Shown: positions 12,817-24,367, counted from the first letter of the stretch. The stretch is 64,000 nucleotides of DNA from Caprella mutica (GCA_947561585.1 CANNZV010001445.1:62001-126000), one strand, 5' to 3'. The notes: generated by a model not told the origin, from the letters alone. Program-made: numbers and translations.

Positions 12817-13847
12817 TCGATCAATAATTTCCGTACTTTCCACACTAGTGATTAATTTTCCTTTAACGTCTTAAGAGCAAATTTGTAATTCATTTCCTAT
12901 TAATTTGCCAGATGATTTCATCTGAAGAAAGAGTGACTAAAAATAGGAAAAAAATGAGTGAGAGGAATTATTTTATTGGGGAAATAGATACTATTATAAT
13001 TTAAAAAAAAGATATGTAGGTATAGTCTGTAAAATATTAAATAATTAATTAAAAAATAAATACCTATCTGATATGTGAGGGGAAAAGAGGTATTATTTTA
13101 GTGGGGGAATATAACTATTATAATTTTAAAAAGTATGTAAAATAATAAATAAAATTAGAGGGAATACCTATATATTTCTGAAATAAACACCTTCCCTTTA
13201 AAATAAATACCACTTTATTATAATAAATACAAACAGATACAGAGTGGGTGAAAGGTATAAAACAACCCATAGGTTTAAATAGGTATTATGTAGCTACTAG
13301 GAATAAATCACACTACGTCACTATGACACACTCACGTCATTATTTTAAGAAGTAGGAAGGTAAATAAACTGCATTGTATCACGTCATTGCAATATTTCTC
13401 TATAGGAAAATAGGAAAGTAAAGAAACTGCAGTGAATATCCGGTAAGATTGGAATTTATTATAGTTAGGGTAAAAAGGGACAATTACCAGGTGAGAATTA
13501 TATATACCGATAAAAAACGATAAGTTGAAAAAACGCTTCAAAATTTTAAATAAATCCATTTTGTAGATTATTTTAATTGGTATCCATGATACCCGCAGGT
13601 ATCATGGATACGGGTAAATTTAATATATTAGACTAAGATTTCCAGTATCGAGATGCCTATTGATATTTAACAACTAAAAGTATTGCAATTACCAATTACC
13701 GGGCTACGCAGTGTCATGTCATTAATTGATTTAATTACACATAGAGCTATGTGATGCTTTACTTACTGCTTTATTATCTTCGCAAAATTTCAGAATGTTA
13801 TGTTTTGATGGGTTTTGTTAACTTTATTAGTAATCTTTTTACTCGCA

Positions 13848-14040
13848 TAACTCAAAAAGTATTTTAAGAAAATTGCCTGACATTTAGTGGGACGATTGGT
13901 CATTATCTAGGAACCATTTGGTTAGATTTTGGGAGCGATTGAGGCAAAGGTCAAGTTCATTTATAACTCAATGAATATTGGATGGTCAAGGTCATCTATA
14001 AGAGGAGGCAAAGGCATGCGCTATACGAGTGCCTGTTCTA
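13848..14040 (-). repeat. Family F dispersed repeat, inverted copy
   Basis: ATAACTCAAAAAGTATTTTA, CATTTAGTGGGACGATTGGTC and AACCATTTGGTTAGATTTTG are the complements, in reversed order, of the landmarks at 15490-15935. The open frame at 13929-14156 lies mostly on it and is not taken as a gene. Confidence 0.75.
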
Positions 14041-14404
14041 GTTCTAGTCTTGTTGCAAGTGGTTGTATATATGTATTTACTAAGAAATTGTCTACATTAA
14101 CATATATGGTCTATAGCCACATGTGCATAATGATAAGCAACTGTAAACACTCTTAAAAAGGTATGAAAAAATAATAGTTTGTTGCTATTCTAATTTTCTT
14201 CATATATAATCGTTATTCCTAAGCATTCTTTTTATCAGTTTATCTGTATTTCATCATGACAATATTTATCTAATTATGATTAATGCTGTAATTAGTGATA
14301 GCTGATAAGGAGTTTTATCTTATATGTTCTACCTGAAGAGAAAGGACATTTTATTAAATACATTGCTATATTCTTTGTTTTTTCTTAATTGATCAACAAA
14401 CTAG

Positions 14405-14477
14405 AAAGTTATGGTGGGGCAATAGAAGTTTAAGATGATTTCCTGTCTTAATCTTCTATGGCCCCACCATAACTCTC
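14405..14477. mobile_element. Family C short hairpin element, copy 1
   Basis: AAAGTTATGGTGGGGCAATA pairs with CTATGGCCCCACCATAACT across about 25 bp. Related copies or fragments are at 35442-35504, 16025-16062 and 40157-40193. It lies about 85 bp upstream of the dehydrogenase start codon. Confidence 0.75.
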
Positions 14478-14560
14478 AGACTCAATAAGTAAACCCTTTG
14501 TAATTTTCAGATATTTACAATTTTCCGTTTCACTATTTCTCTAAGTAAAATCTTATGATC

Positions 14561-17500
14561 ATGGAGCACAAAGTGGCATTGGTAACTGGATCTTCAAGAG
14601 GTTTAGGCCGAGCAATTGCGGAGGCATTACTGAAGAGACAAGTAAAGGTAAAATGATTGAAATTATACATATTTATAATGATATAATTGCAGTTCTAATT
14701 ATATAATCGCAAGAGGATAGCGATAGGGTTATGCTCTTCCACTACGAGGTCTTAGATTTTTGTGTTAGGTAGACTTCATTTATTATCACCTCTTCATTTT
14801 CCTCTTAGATTTCTGTGTTAGATTTTCTGTTAAGTAGACTTCATGTACTATCACTTCTTCATTTTCCTCTTAGATTTCAGAGTTAGGTAGACTCGTAGAC
14901 TTCATGTACTATCACCTCTTCATTTTCCTCTTAGATTTCAGAGTTAGGTAGACTCGTAGGCTTCATTTACTATCACCTCTTCATTTTCCTCTTAGATTTA
15001 GTGTTATGTAGAATTTCCTATCAGTCTGTTTCTTCAAAGTCCTTTGTATTTACCAGGTATGTTTGGCTGATGTGAAAGAAGAGGAGGGACTGAAGACTCT
15101 TGCAGAACTAGGGGCAGAGTACGGAAAAGAACAAGTAGAGTTCACGGTGTGTGACGTCAGCCAACCCCAACAAATAAAAGGTATGAGGAGAAAATAATCA
15201 CAAGGACATGCTATAGTTTAAGGGATGTGTGCTATACTATATTGCTATATATACCGTATATTAATATACACTATACGGGGTCTATATCATGTGTCCCACA
15301 CAAATGTACACTCTATTTTAAAATTAAATAAGATTGCTATCAGTAGAAATATATTCATGTTGTAGACCGTGTCTTTAATACAAGGGTTGTATATAATTTA
15401 TTCATTATTATGCTTGAAAATTCTAGTTTAATTTTTTTCACTACAATTTTCAAGCATAATAATGAATAAATACATATAGATAGCTAGATTACGTGCACTC
15501 GGTAGAGCGCATACCTTCGCCGCTGCTTTGACCCGTTCTCTTCCAAAATCTAATAAAATGGTAACTTGATAATGATCAATCGTCCCACAAAGTTTCATGC
15601 AATATGGTTCAATACTTTTGAGTTATGAATGACCTTGACCTTTGTTCTTTTACCCGATCGCTCCCAAAATCCAACAAAATAGTTCCAGGATATAGACCAA
15701 TCGTCCCACCAAGTTTCATGCAATATGGTTCAATACTTTATAAATGACCAACACCTTGGCCTTTGACCGGGTCGCTCCTAAATTTCTACCAGAAGGTCAC
15801 TGGATATTGACCAATCGTTTCACTAAATTTCAGGCATTTTGGCTTAACACTTTTTCAGTTAAGCGAATAACAAGATGATAAATAAATAAACGACGGGTAA
15901 AATATAACCTTTCCACATTCTGCGAAGGTAATGATATACATTTCAACGTATATAGCAAGCTTTGTTAATTTTGAAATCGAGTGTACTTTTTTGTGGGACA
16001 TACTGTATGTACATTATACAGTGCAATGGTGGGGCCAAGGAAAATTAAGAGGGGAAACCATGGTACCATCATTATTCTTTCTATGTATTGCAATGTTTTA
16101 ATTGATGATGATTTATAAAGAAGGTTGATGACCTCTGATGATAACTTTTTCCCACAGATTCATGGGAGAAATGCACGGAGACTCTCGGTGCTCCGGATTT
16201 GTTAGTTAATAATGCAGGCATTGGAGACGAGAAAAACTGGCAGAAAACCTTGCAGATAAACTTGGTGAGAATAACTTAATTACTTGCTATAACTTCATAC
16301 CACGTATTACACCACTTTGCGTAAAAGTAGCTAGCTATAGAAATTGCTGATTGACCTAAAATGACTTATGTTGCCACTCTTCGAATACCTAAAGTGTGCG
16401 AGTTGTGTGACGCTCTCCAACTGCATCTTTTCACTCTAACTAGGGAGGAGTGATATCAGGCACCCTATTGGCTATGGAGAAGATGAGTACAGCCAATGAG
16501 GGCAAAGGGGGAAGAGTTGTGAACATATCCAGTATAGCGGGGGTGAAGAACATCCCTCTGGGGCCCATCTACTCCGCCACTAAGAGTGGAATTGTAGGAT
16601 TCTCTCGTTCGCTTGGGGTGAGTTAAAGAATTGTTTTCCTGGTTAACTTTTATTAAATGCTTTATTTTCATTAAGAACTTGAAGGAGATTTAAAAATATA
16701 ATCTTGAGAAGTATGAAAGTACATAAGGGTTTGTCTTTTTCAAATGGACAGTATAACCCAGGGGTGGGCACACATTGTGTTTTTCAGTGCCGAAAGATGG
16801 AATCTCAGTGCCAATTTTCTTTTCGTTTTCTAAATTGCTGGGATACTGAGTAATTATATAATGAGGTGGTATATTCAATTGAAGTACGAACATGTACAAC
16901 GGTACATATTTTGAGCATAAATATTGGTAGTAGATTTATCATTTGCATTAAAAAGAATTAATATATGATATATAAAAAAAAATTTCATGTGAAAATATCA
17001 CAATAAAAACAAAAATAAGCTATCTTGCATAAGTAACAATAAGTGACACATAAATTCACAGGATAAATTACTTACCTAACTTATTAAAAATGGGAATTAA
17101 AATGATTGCATAAATATTTACCACATTGTTTGCATATCCCAAGATAAGCTTATGAAAGATGTAAATTTAACTGTTCTAGATAAAAAGAGATAGAGGTAAA
17201 TAAATTAAATACCGGCACTATTGTAACAATAAACAGAAAAATCCTTATTAAGGGATAAAATTTACTATCAAAGTATCAAGGTCATTCATTACAAATATAC
17301 TGTTCTTCAATTAGTTGACCATGCACTTCTATGACTATATTATCCTATTAATTTATAGAGCAGTCAGGGCTAAAAATTCTTAATTTTCTTTGGAAGAAAA
17401 TAAAGCACCATTTCCCGGGTGGGCAGTGGTGCCGTTTTGAGTGCCAAAATAGCACCGAGTGCTGCATTTGCCCACCACCCCTGGTATAACCCCTCTTCTG

Positions 17501-18253
17501 TGAAATGCTGTATAGTGAGTGTAGTGTCCTGAGTAAGGAAGTAGCCTGTATAGTTAGTGAACAAATATTCTTTAGTCTGCATCAAAATGGTCATTAGTTT
17601 TCTAAAACTGAGGGCCATTTATGGCAAACTAAAGAAAATTTGTTCACTATAGAGGCTACTTCCTTACTCAGAACACTACACTCACTATACAGGAGTTCTA
17701 CTGTAATATCATTTCTAGAGGTTTTATTTCATATTTTATTATTGTATACTTGTTTTGTTAATTTTCTTCTTATTTTCCATTATATAAGTATGAAATCCTT
17801 TGACTCTTATACTGGTACCCCCCCCCCCCCTGTGGTCAACTGGATAAATAACCACCAAATGTTTTTTGTAGCACCCCCTCCATTTCTCTTTGACTGGTGT
17901 GAAGGTCCAATGCGCATGTCCGTCCATGATCCAAACCTGCTTCTTCAGTGACGCCATGAAGAACCCTTTCTCACCCGCCATTCTAAAGGCAGCTTCTAAA
18001 ACAGCCGGAAACCTGGAATTCATTCCGTGAGTTCCTTATTGGTGACATCTGGCAATTATATCGCATTCACGTGGAATTTATTTTTTGGTTGAAGTGCCGA
18101 AATAGGTAGTTAGAAACAGAAGAAAAATTATTTTCTGCTTGCATATTGAAGAGTTTTTGAGTTCATATATTTTGTTTTATTTACAGTGTTGATGAAGTTG
18201 CCGAGTCTATCATTTCCCTCATAGAGACGGGCCCAAACGGTGAGTTATGGTGA
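14561..18253 (+). CDS. Short-chain dehydrogenase/reductase, 15-hydroxyprostaglandin dehydrogenase-like
   Basis: NAD(P)-dependent oxidoreductase of the classical SDR family. Exons: 14561-14647, 15057-15180, 16158-16264, 16444-16617, 17872-18026, 18187-18253; all joins are GT-AG and phase-consistent, giving 237 residues. Residues 9-16 are TGSSRGLG (cofactor-binding turn), 88-91 are NNAG, Ser136 lies in NISSIAG, and Tyr149-x-x-x-Lys153 lies in YSATK, so the catalytic set is complete. The order INLGGVISGT, then SRSLG, then TGVKVQCACPS is typical of HPGD-like proteins (human HPGD has 266 residues). An in-frame ATG two codons earlier (14555) is possible; 14561 has the better A/G context. The reading frame ends at TGA 18251, but the +1 frame continues with a plausible SDR C-terminus to TAA at 18301, so the gene is probably frameshifted here. 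The exact substrate cannot be told. Confidence 0.9.
14700..15012 (+). repeat. ~62-bp imperfect tandem repeat in dehydrogenase intron 1
   Basis: About four units centred on CACCTCTTCATTTTCCTCTTA with GTAGACTTCATGTACTATCA. The leading part (GCGATAGGGTTATGCTCTTC and on) matches the complement of 480-575, so one unit of the array comes from a dispersed repeat. Confidence 0.85.
15396..15472. repeat. Long hairpin, ~23-bp stem
   Basis: TATTCATTATTATGCTTGAA and TTCAAGCATAATAATGAATA are perfect complements separated by about 30 bases. It lies in dehydrogenase intron 2, directly before a family F repeat. Confidence 0.8.
15490..15935 (+). repeat. Family F dispersed repeat, copy with internal triplication
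   Basis: Begins CGCATACCTTCGCCGCTGC and carries three successive ~100-bp versions of CGCTCCCAAAATCCAACAAA, CCAATCGTCCCACCAAGTTT, CATGCAATATGGTTCAATAC. It ends in AAATAAATAAACGACGGG and TTCTGCGAAGGTA, the complement of its start. I do not recognise a named superfamily. Confidence 0.75.
16618..17871 (+). other. Dehydrogenase intron 4
   Basis: Contains AT-rich sequence; a diverged inverted pair around 17500-17540 and 17640-17690 (TGAGTAAGGAAGTAGCCTGT / CTACTTCCTTACTCAG), consistent with an old foldback element of roughly 220 bp; and a run of 13 C at 17818-17830 some 40 bp before the next acceptor. No exon is seen. Confidence 0.6.
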
Positions 18254-18303
18254 TAGAACCGAAGAAGGAACCTTATTACGTGGACGCTGCTGTACCTTCG
18301 TAA
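18251..18303 (+). other. Out-of-frame C-terminal tail of the dehydrogenase
   Basis: After GELW the frame hits TGA TAG. Adding one G to the GG at 18249-18250 would continue as VIEPKKEPYYVDAAVPS then TAA. This resembles the GxxWVVEPG-type ends of invertebrate HPGD-like enzymes. An AATAAA signal follows at 18323-18328. Either a sequencing or assembly deletion in a G run or a real allele is possible. Confidence 0.7.
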
Positions 18304-19199
18304 AAACCTATCAACTATATTCAATAAACTTATAAATTAATTAATGATAAAGTATATAGAATCGTTTTTATATATAAAAATGTCTTATTGTATTAGTTAT
18401 ATGACTATTTAATGAACGTATTTTTTGAAACTAGATAGTGATACTATTTTGTTATAATTATTTAACGTAACTATTTTTTTAGTATTGAACTTGTGATAAG
18501 TTTTCACGGCAACTATATATTGTATATGATTTAATTGTATTTTGTTATATTGGTAACCATATAATTTGTGTTCCTGACATTAAATGAATTTTTTATTAAG
18601 TGGTTGACTATATATTATGGTGTTTCATTTATATATAGGTAGGTATATCTACGTATCTGTAGTATAAAATAATAGCCGCGAACGTCAGTCCGTCTGTGTG
18701 TCTCACCTGTATTAACACATTTAAAAGAAAAAATGTATTAGTATTGTTTAGCTATCAGTTTTTACAATTGATTTTTTGGCAGTGATATCATGGCTACAGG
18801 TTATACTAATATTTATAAAAAATCATAGTTTCGACTTTTTAGAGGAAAAATAATTTAATTAAATCAACACTTACCTCTATATGTATTGATAATACCTACG
18901 TACTTGCATTTAAATATCACCTTAAACTAAATAATAGTTATATTTTTTCAGTTTAATTGGTATCCGTAAGATACCTGAAGGTAGTCAGCATTTACACTGT
19001 TTATAGAGTATTTACCTATTATACCTACTATTTAATTAATTGATTCTTTTGTGATTAATTCAAATGCACGCAAACTGCACTCTTCGGGCCCCGCACAAGA
19101 GCGTTCTTTGACGTACGTCCGGCGATTGACGCATGACCCTAAAATAGCATTAACTCTCGGGTAAGTGGGCACACGAGCGTCTCTTGAATGCACTGCTAG

Positions 19200-20107
19200 T
19201 GTGGTGACACTAATCACACTCTTTATTAAATTCTAGTTTACTCTTAGGTTCCAATATTTTCTTCCCTTCTTGAATGTTCTAGAATGTTCTCTTTGTCCCT
19301 TTTTATGTTTAAACTAAAAGTAGGTATTTTTCATTTATTATTTGTATAGTTGCCTAGTATATTTATCTATGTTTAGTTTTAGAATAGTTTTATATTTATG
19401 TTTTCCTTGTCACTTCATCTAATATTATAATTAATTAGGAATATAGAAATGGCTGGCATTGAGCTATGTGCCAAGTGCACGAGGTTACACTCGCAGTATA
19501 TAAAGCGGTGGCGTGCTTTAGCTTCCTCTTCTACTCCTCGAACTCAACAAGTCATGTTGCAGTTTTAGAGCGCTCTTCCACGGCGTCTACCAACCTACGC
19601 AATGGGGAGCTTACTTCTGCCTGCAACTACGTACCTGCACTTTAGCAAACGGTAACAACCATAAATCTAGTGCAACTTCAAACCTACAGTAAACTACCTA
19701 CCTACCCATCAAGTCGAGAACTACTTACCTACCTAACTAACAACCTACCGACTTACTACGAATTACCAACTGGTAACTACGCTAACTAAAGATTGCAACC
19801 TAACTTCTAGAATATTTCCAAAATTATACTTTACTTCATACTAATAGTTATTTAATTAATTAATCATTCTTGACTTAGCAATATTATTTATTGTGTATTA
19901 CAATAATTATCATTTCTTATATAGGTATAGGTATTATTTCAATAATTAATAACTAAACTAATTTGTGTTTCATTAACCTTGGTTGGTACCTATAAACAAT
20001 AATTAAACTAAAAGCTATCAATCAAATCTCTCAATCTAAATTAACTAAATAATCAAACTAAATCGATCACTTTAAATAATTAGCAAAAATCATTTTAACT
20101 CACTTTA
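19200..20107 (+). repeat. 5' LTR
   Basis: Begins TGTGGTGACACTAATCACAC and ends AACTCACTTTA; the ends are not the usual TG...CA. A TATA box (TATATAAA, 19497-19504) about 300 bp in probably marks the U3-R promoter. The downstream half is rich in ACCTACCTAC-type runs. Confidence 0.93.
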
Positions 20108-20269
20108 TTGGTGACCCTCGCTGATCGAATACTCTACTACCAACCAAGTTTGATGAATCAATAATTACCTACCTATTCATTAATATCTTTAAATTTAGCT
20201 TATTTAATTTCTTCTCTGTTAGTTATTTATTTACCAGTGTTACACCTAGGTACCTAATTTTTTTAGCTT

Positions 20270-20480
20270 AATTCTGCTAGCTACCTAGTGCATGCGTTAT
20301 ACCTACCTAGTTTTTTTTCAACTCATTTCTGCTAGCTAGCTACCTAGTTTTTTTTCAACTCATTTCTGCTAGCTAGCTACCTACTTACATTTTTAAACTC
20401 ATTTCTGCTATAGCGACCTAACGATCAGTGTTATACCTACCTAGTTTTTTCAGCCAATTTCTGCTAGCTACTTATTTATT
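20270..20480 (+). repeat. Degenerate repeats of TTTCTGCTAGCTAGC type in the LTR internal region
   Basis: Four to five copies of CTAGTTTTTTTTCAACTCAT followed by TTCTGCTAGCTAGCTACC, spaced irregularly by 50-60 bp. Confidence 0.75.
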
Positions 20481-20925
20481 TAACAGTATTATACCTACCT
20501 ATAACTATAGTTTCTTTAAATATTTTGATAATCAGCTCTCATTTTCGCTACTCATTCATTTTATATTTGTGTCGATTCTTTCTCTTGTTAATTCATAACT
20601 GCTTAGTAAATTTAATTGTATTTAATTAAAATCACTATTTTTTCATTTTGCATCGTTCAATTTTTTATTGTTTAGCTAGACTATCTTATGGTATACCTAC
20701 CTGATACCTCAAATTAGCGTTCTTTCCTAAAACCTATCTAACTATAGTTACGCTGCGACGTTCATTCTTAAAATTGAAGATTCAATAATTACCTTTTCAA
20801 ATTGAATTAAATTTTGTTTATGCACTATATAGTTATAATTTAATTTCCATTATATTTAATGCTTTTCTCCTTAATTTAAATTAAATATTTTTCTTATAAA
20901 TTTAGAATAATTTTTTCTTGATAAG

Positions 20926-21189
20926 ATGGCTCCTATTTCAAACTTTTCTAATACTGTTGTCCATATTCCTCAACCAATCTTGCCTTTGTCTGAATTTCGT
21001 TTTTACATAGAATGGTTAAAGACTTCAACTCTTGGTTATAGGCTTGCATCTCCACCTATTATGATACCTAAGACTCCTCATAGGTTCAACTTGATGTCGT
21101 GTATCGTACACGATATGGACGCCAGGCACAACGTCCAACTCCTTTTGTTCTGTAATATTCTTCGTTGTGTTCTTTTTTCATTAGATTAA
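20926..21189 (+). CDS. Small open frame inside the LTR element, 87 aa, uncertain
   Basis: ATG-initiated frame beginning MAPISNFSNTVVHIPQPILP in the internal region, about 820 bp after the 5' LTR, where a gag start would be expected. No zinc knuckle or other gag motif is visible. It could be a gag remnant or chance. I recognise no family. Confidence 0.3.
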   Translation: MAPISNFSNTVVHIPQPILPLSEFRFYIEWLKTSTLGYRLASPPIMIPKTPHRFNLMSCIVHDMDARHNVQLLLFCNILRCVLFSLD

Positions 21190-21312
21190 ATTTTTTTCTT
21201 TTTTTTACTATTGCAATGGAAAAATATATTGCGCTTGTGATGCCCAGGGTCTCTCTCCTATTCTTGTTTGCTGATCGTCGCTGAGTTGATTGATTTTTTT
21301 GTGTATCTTTTC

Positions 21313-21665
21313 AAAATGGTTGCGAAAACTCCATTCGTATACTATTTTTTTGATCTCATCTCCACAATTTGGTTTCGAAAACTCAATTCGTATTCCATTT
21401 TGCTACCATCTCCACAATTTGGTTTCGAAAACTCCATTCGTATTCCATTTTGCTACCATCTCCACAATTTGGTTTCGAAAACTCTATTCGTATTCCATTT
21501 TGCTACCATCTCCACAATTTGGTTTCGAAAACTCTATTCGTATTCCATTTTGCTACCATCTCCACAATTTGGTTTCGAAAACTCCATTCGTATTCCATTT
21601 TGCTACCATCTCCACAATTTGGTTTCGAAAACTCTATTCGTATTCCATTTTGCTCCCATCTCTTT
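21313..21665 (+). repeat. 50-bp minisatellite inside the LTR element
   Basis: About six and a half units: TCTCCACAATTTGGTTTCGA, AAACTCCATTCGTATTCCAT, TTTGCTACCA. A T/C change in AAACTCTATT/AAACTCCATT divides the units. Because 50 is not a multiple of 3 and no frame contains a stop, all three forward frames are open; I treat these frames as repeat artefacts. Confidence 0.95.
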
Positions 21666-21930
21666 ACAAATTGGCTACGATAATTCACCTTCGTATTCCA
21701 GTTTTCTCTCTTCTAATAATTGACTTTTAAAACTCATAGGAGTTTTCATGCATCTCCGATAATTAATTTATCGTTTAAACCCCACAGATCATGAATATTT
21801 CCTCGTTAATTATTAGAAACTCTTACACTTCATAAGATGTTTGATCTAGATCACCGTTTTTGTCTCTGATATTATTTTTTTCATATCGATTTTTGCGACG
21901 ACCTCTTCAGGTCTAGGGGCGCGGAGGTAA

Positions 21931-22838
21931 TGTGGTGACACTAATCACACTCTTTATTAAATTCTAGTTTACTCTTAGGTTCCAATATTTTCTTCCCTTC
22001 TTGAATGTTCTAGAATGTTCTCTTTGTCCCTTTTTATGTTTAAACTAAAAGTAGGTATTTTTCATTTATTATTTGTATAGTTGCCTAGTATATTTATCTA
22101 TGTTTAGTTTTAGAATAGTTTTATATTTATGTTTTCCTTGTCACTTCATCTAATATTATAATTAATTAGGAATATAGAAATGGCTGGCATTGAGCTATGT
22201 GCCAAGTGCACGAGGTTACACTCGCAGTATATAAAGCGGTGGCGTGCTTTAGCTTCCTCTTCTACTCCTCGAACTCAACAAGTCATGTTGCAGTTTTAGA
22301 GCGCTCTTCCACGGCGTCTACCAACCTACGCAATGGGGAGCTTACTTCTGCCTGCAACTACGTACCTGCACTTTAGCAAACGGTAACAACCATAAATCTA
22401 GTGCAACTTCAAACCTACAGTAAACTACCTACCTACCCATCAAGTCGAGAACTACTTACCTACCTAACTAACAACCTACCGACTTACTACGAATTACCAA
22501 CTGGTAACTACGCTAACTAAAGATTGCAACCTAACTTCTAGAATATTTCCAAAATTATACTTTACTTCATACTAATAGTTATTTAATTAATTAATCATTC
22601 TTGACTTAGCAATATTATTTATTGTGTATTACAATAATTATCATTTCTTATATAGGTATAGGTATTATTTCAATAATTAATAACTAAACTAATTTGTGTT
22701 TCATTAACCTTGGTTGGTACCTATAAACAATAATTAAACTAAAAGCTATCAATCAAATCTCTCAATCTAAATTAACTAAATAATCAAACTAAATCGATCA
22801 CTTTAAATAATTAGCAAAAATCACATAAACTCACTTTA
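21931..22838 (+). repeat. 3' LTR
   Basis: Same length as the 5' LTR. It differs visibly at AAATCACATAAACTCAC versus AAATCATTTTAACTCAC about 15 bp from the end. The TATA box equivalent is at 22228-22235. It is followed by the CTAG target duplication. Confidence 0.93.
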
Positions 22839-23871
22839 CTAGAGACAGACAATTCTGGACGCAGGGTAATGCATTTCCTTGACGCAAGGTGACTGCTGCA
22901 TTACCAAACAATTGTTTATAATTTACGTGTGGACGACTTGTTGCCGCATATATCTTTCAATGGTAATTGTAAGTAAATAGTAGAGATTGAAATATTTTCA
23001 TTGGACATAAAAGAAAAAATTTTTTGTCCCAACATTCTAACAGTCTGTGAGTTGTTACAAAGTAATAGTAATAAGTAATACCTGTGAGGCTCATGACCTA
23101 CACCCAACTGGTACTTATATATTGTTACTGCTTATGCATCAGGGTTAATTTTCCGTTGCTTCAAAAAGACGCTCGTGTGCCCTGGCCATGCGTTTGCGCT
23201 CATTTCACGTGCAGGAGCCCTTAGCTGGAACTAATTGCCGGTAATATTGTCAATTTTCATTGCATTCCATAATTTATCATGAAATATAATAGTAAATACA
23301 AAATACGATAAACAAGAGAGTATGTACTATAATGGTAAACTGTATATCACTCACCTCAAAATCATGAAATTAGAAGACTCGCGTCTGATATATGGAGATC
23401 TATAATAGAGAATTAAAAAATTCAAACCAACCATTTATTCTAAGTTTACATAAAATGATCTTTCTAATTACGTTAAAGAAGCACACAGAAGTAATAATGT
23501 TGTTATCCTTTACTCTGTACTTAGCCTGAATCAAAATCAACCATTATTATTCTTTTCCGTCTTCCCATTTGTGAGGGAGATTGTATGCTCTTTTGCTGAA
23601 GTAATATCTTGATGTGATATTACTTTATTGGTTATTTGGATTACTATTTCGTTACACTAAGGTAAATAACTTTTATTAAATTTTCAATTAGCTAACTAGG
23701 TAAGTAATTGATAGGGTTATTAATTAGAAATTGAAAACGTTGGAACTTGAAATCCTAGCCAATTATTTTTCCTCATTAAAATTGATGTAAATTTGTAAAC
23801 CAGGCTAGAAGCGGGACATATTTCATAATTTTGCAGAAAAGTTGTCAGTTTGATGAGAAGATGGACCTACT

Positions 23872-24085
23872 CCAGTCTGTATTTGGTGCTAAAAATCCCA
23901 CTGACTTTTTAAAATGCTGTTAAAAATCCACCATAAATTTCCTGTAATTTGGCTGATCCACCAACATTTTCCCAATTTATCCACCGAAAATTAATGGTAA
24001 CATAGGAATAAATAGCTTAAAATCCACTGACTTTGCCAGAATATTATTTTCAAAGGGAAAAAATTCCACCGACACATCGGCCAAG
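23872..24085 (+). mobile_element. Family D element, copy 2, truncated at its right end
   Basis: Starts CCAGTCTGTATTTGGTGC and follows the 5738-5991 copy as far as CCACCGACACATCGGCC, where it joins AAGTAATAAAGCATGTCC of another element. Confidence 0.8.
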
Positions 24086-24107
24086 TAATAAAGCATGTCC
24101 AAACTCG

Positions 24108-24367
24108 CCAGTCTGCAGAATATGGAACATTTTTCCAAGACTCGCTGCGGGATTTTTGAATGAATTTTAGAAATTGGAGATCTCTGCGAGAGATTTGGAA
24201 TTAATTCCTATGTTACCATTAATTTAGCTGCGGGAGATTTTGAATGAATTCCTATGTTACCATTAATTTAGCTGCGGGAGATTCTGAATCTGCTGCTGAG
24301 AGTCAGAGAGTAGCTCTCTCTGAAATTAAAGTCTCTGCAGGAGAAGAGACACATTCTGCAGACTGGT
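24108..24367. mobile_element. Element with CCAGTCTGCAGAATATGG / ATTCTGCAGACTGG ends
   Basis: Inverted ends of about 14 bp. The interior contains two copies of TTAGCTGCGGGAGATT with CCTATGTTACCATTAATTTA. It shares the CAGTCTG terminus with family D but has an unrelated body. Confidence 0.65.

Larger units (their letters stand above)
6120..14560. other. Intergenic region between divergent HGS and dehydrogenase genes
   Basis: No exon recognised. Contents are a family F repeat (8085-8260), a 31-bp minisatellite (9375-10357), family A elements (10388-10494 and 11250-11306), the CAATATTGTT array (11541-12067), a GT-rich patch (12365-12500), a Helitron-type end (to 12816), an inverted family F copy (13848-14040) and a short hairpin element (14405-14477). 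Stretches 6130-8080, 8270-8990 and 12830-13840 show only AT-rich unique-looking sequence. Confidence 0.7.
19200..22838 (+). mobile_element. Non-autonomous LTR retrotransposon (LARD/TRIM-like)
   Basis: Two 908-bp direct repeats (19200-20107 and 21931-22838) bracket 1.8 kb of internal DNA. A 4-bp duplication CTAG sits at 19196-19199 and 22839-22842. A primer-binding-like TGGTGACCCTCGCTGATCG begins two bases after the 5' LTR, and the purine-rich GGGGCGCGGAGGTAA precedes the 3' LTR. The 4-bp duplication and the PBS form suggest a Gypsy-type parent. No reverse transcriptase, protease or integrase frame exists inside, so mobilisation would need enzymes supplied from elsewhere. Apart from a small cluster of differences near the 3' ends, the LTRs look identical on reading, so the insertion is young. 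Confidence 0.93.
19168..23182. mobile_element. Inverted-repeat DNA element interrupted by the LTR element
   Basis: GGGCACACGAGCGTCTCTTG (from 19168) and its complement CAAAAAGACGCTCGTGTGCCC (to 23182) flank the LTR insertion. Removing the LTR element leaves roughly 370 bp with terminal inverted repeats of about 22 bp. The LTR element is therefore the younger insertion. Confidence 0.7.

Noticed and set aside
17640..18023. Overlapping frames of 94-103 codons on both strands around the fifth dehydrogenase exon
   Set aside because: They are shadows of the exon 17872-18026 and the C13 tract in other frames.
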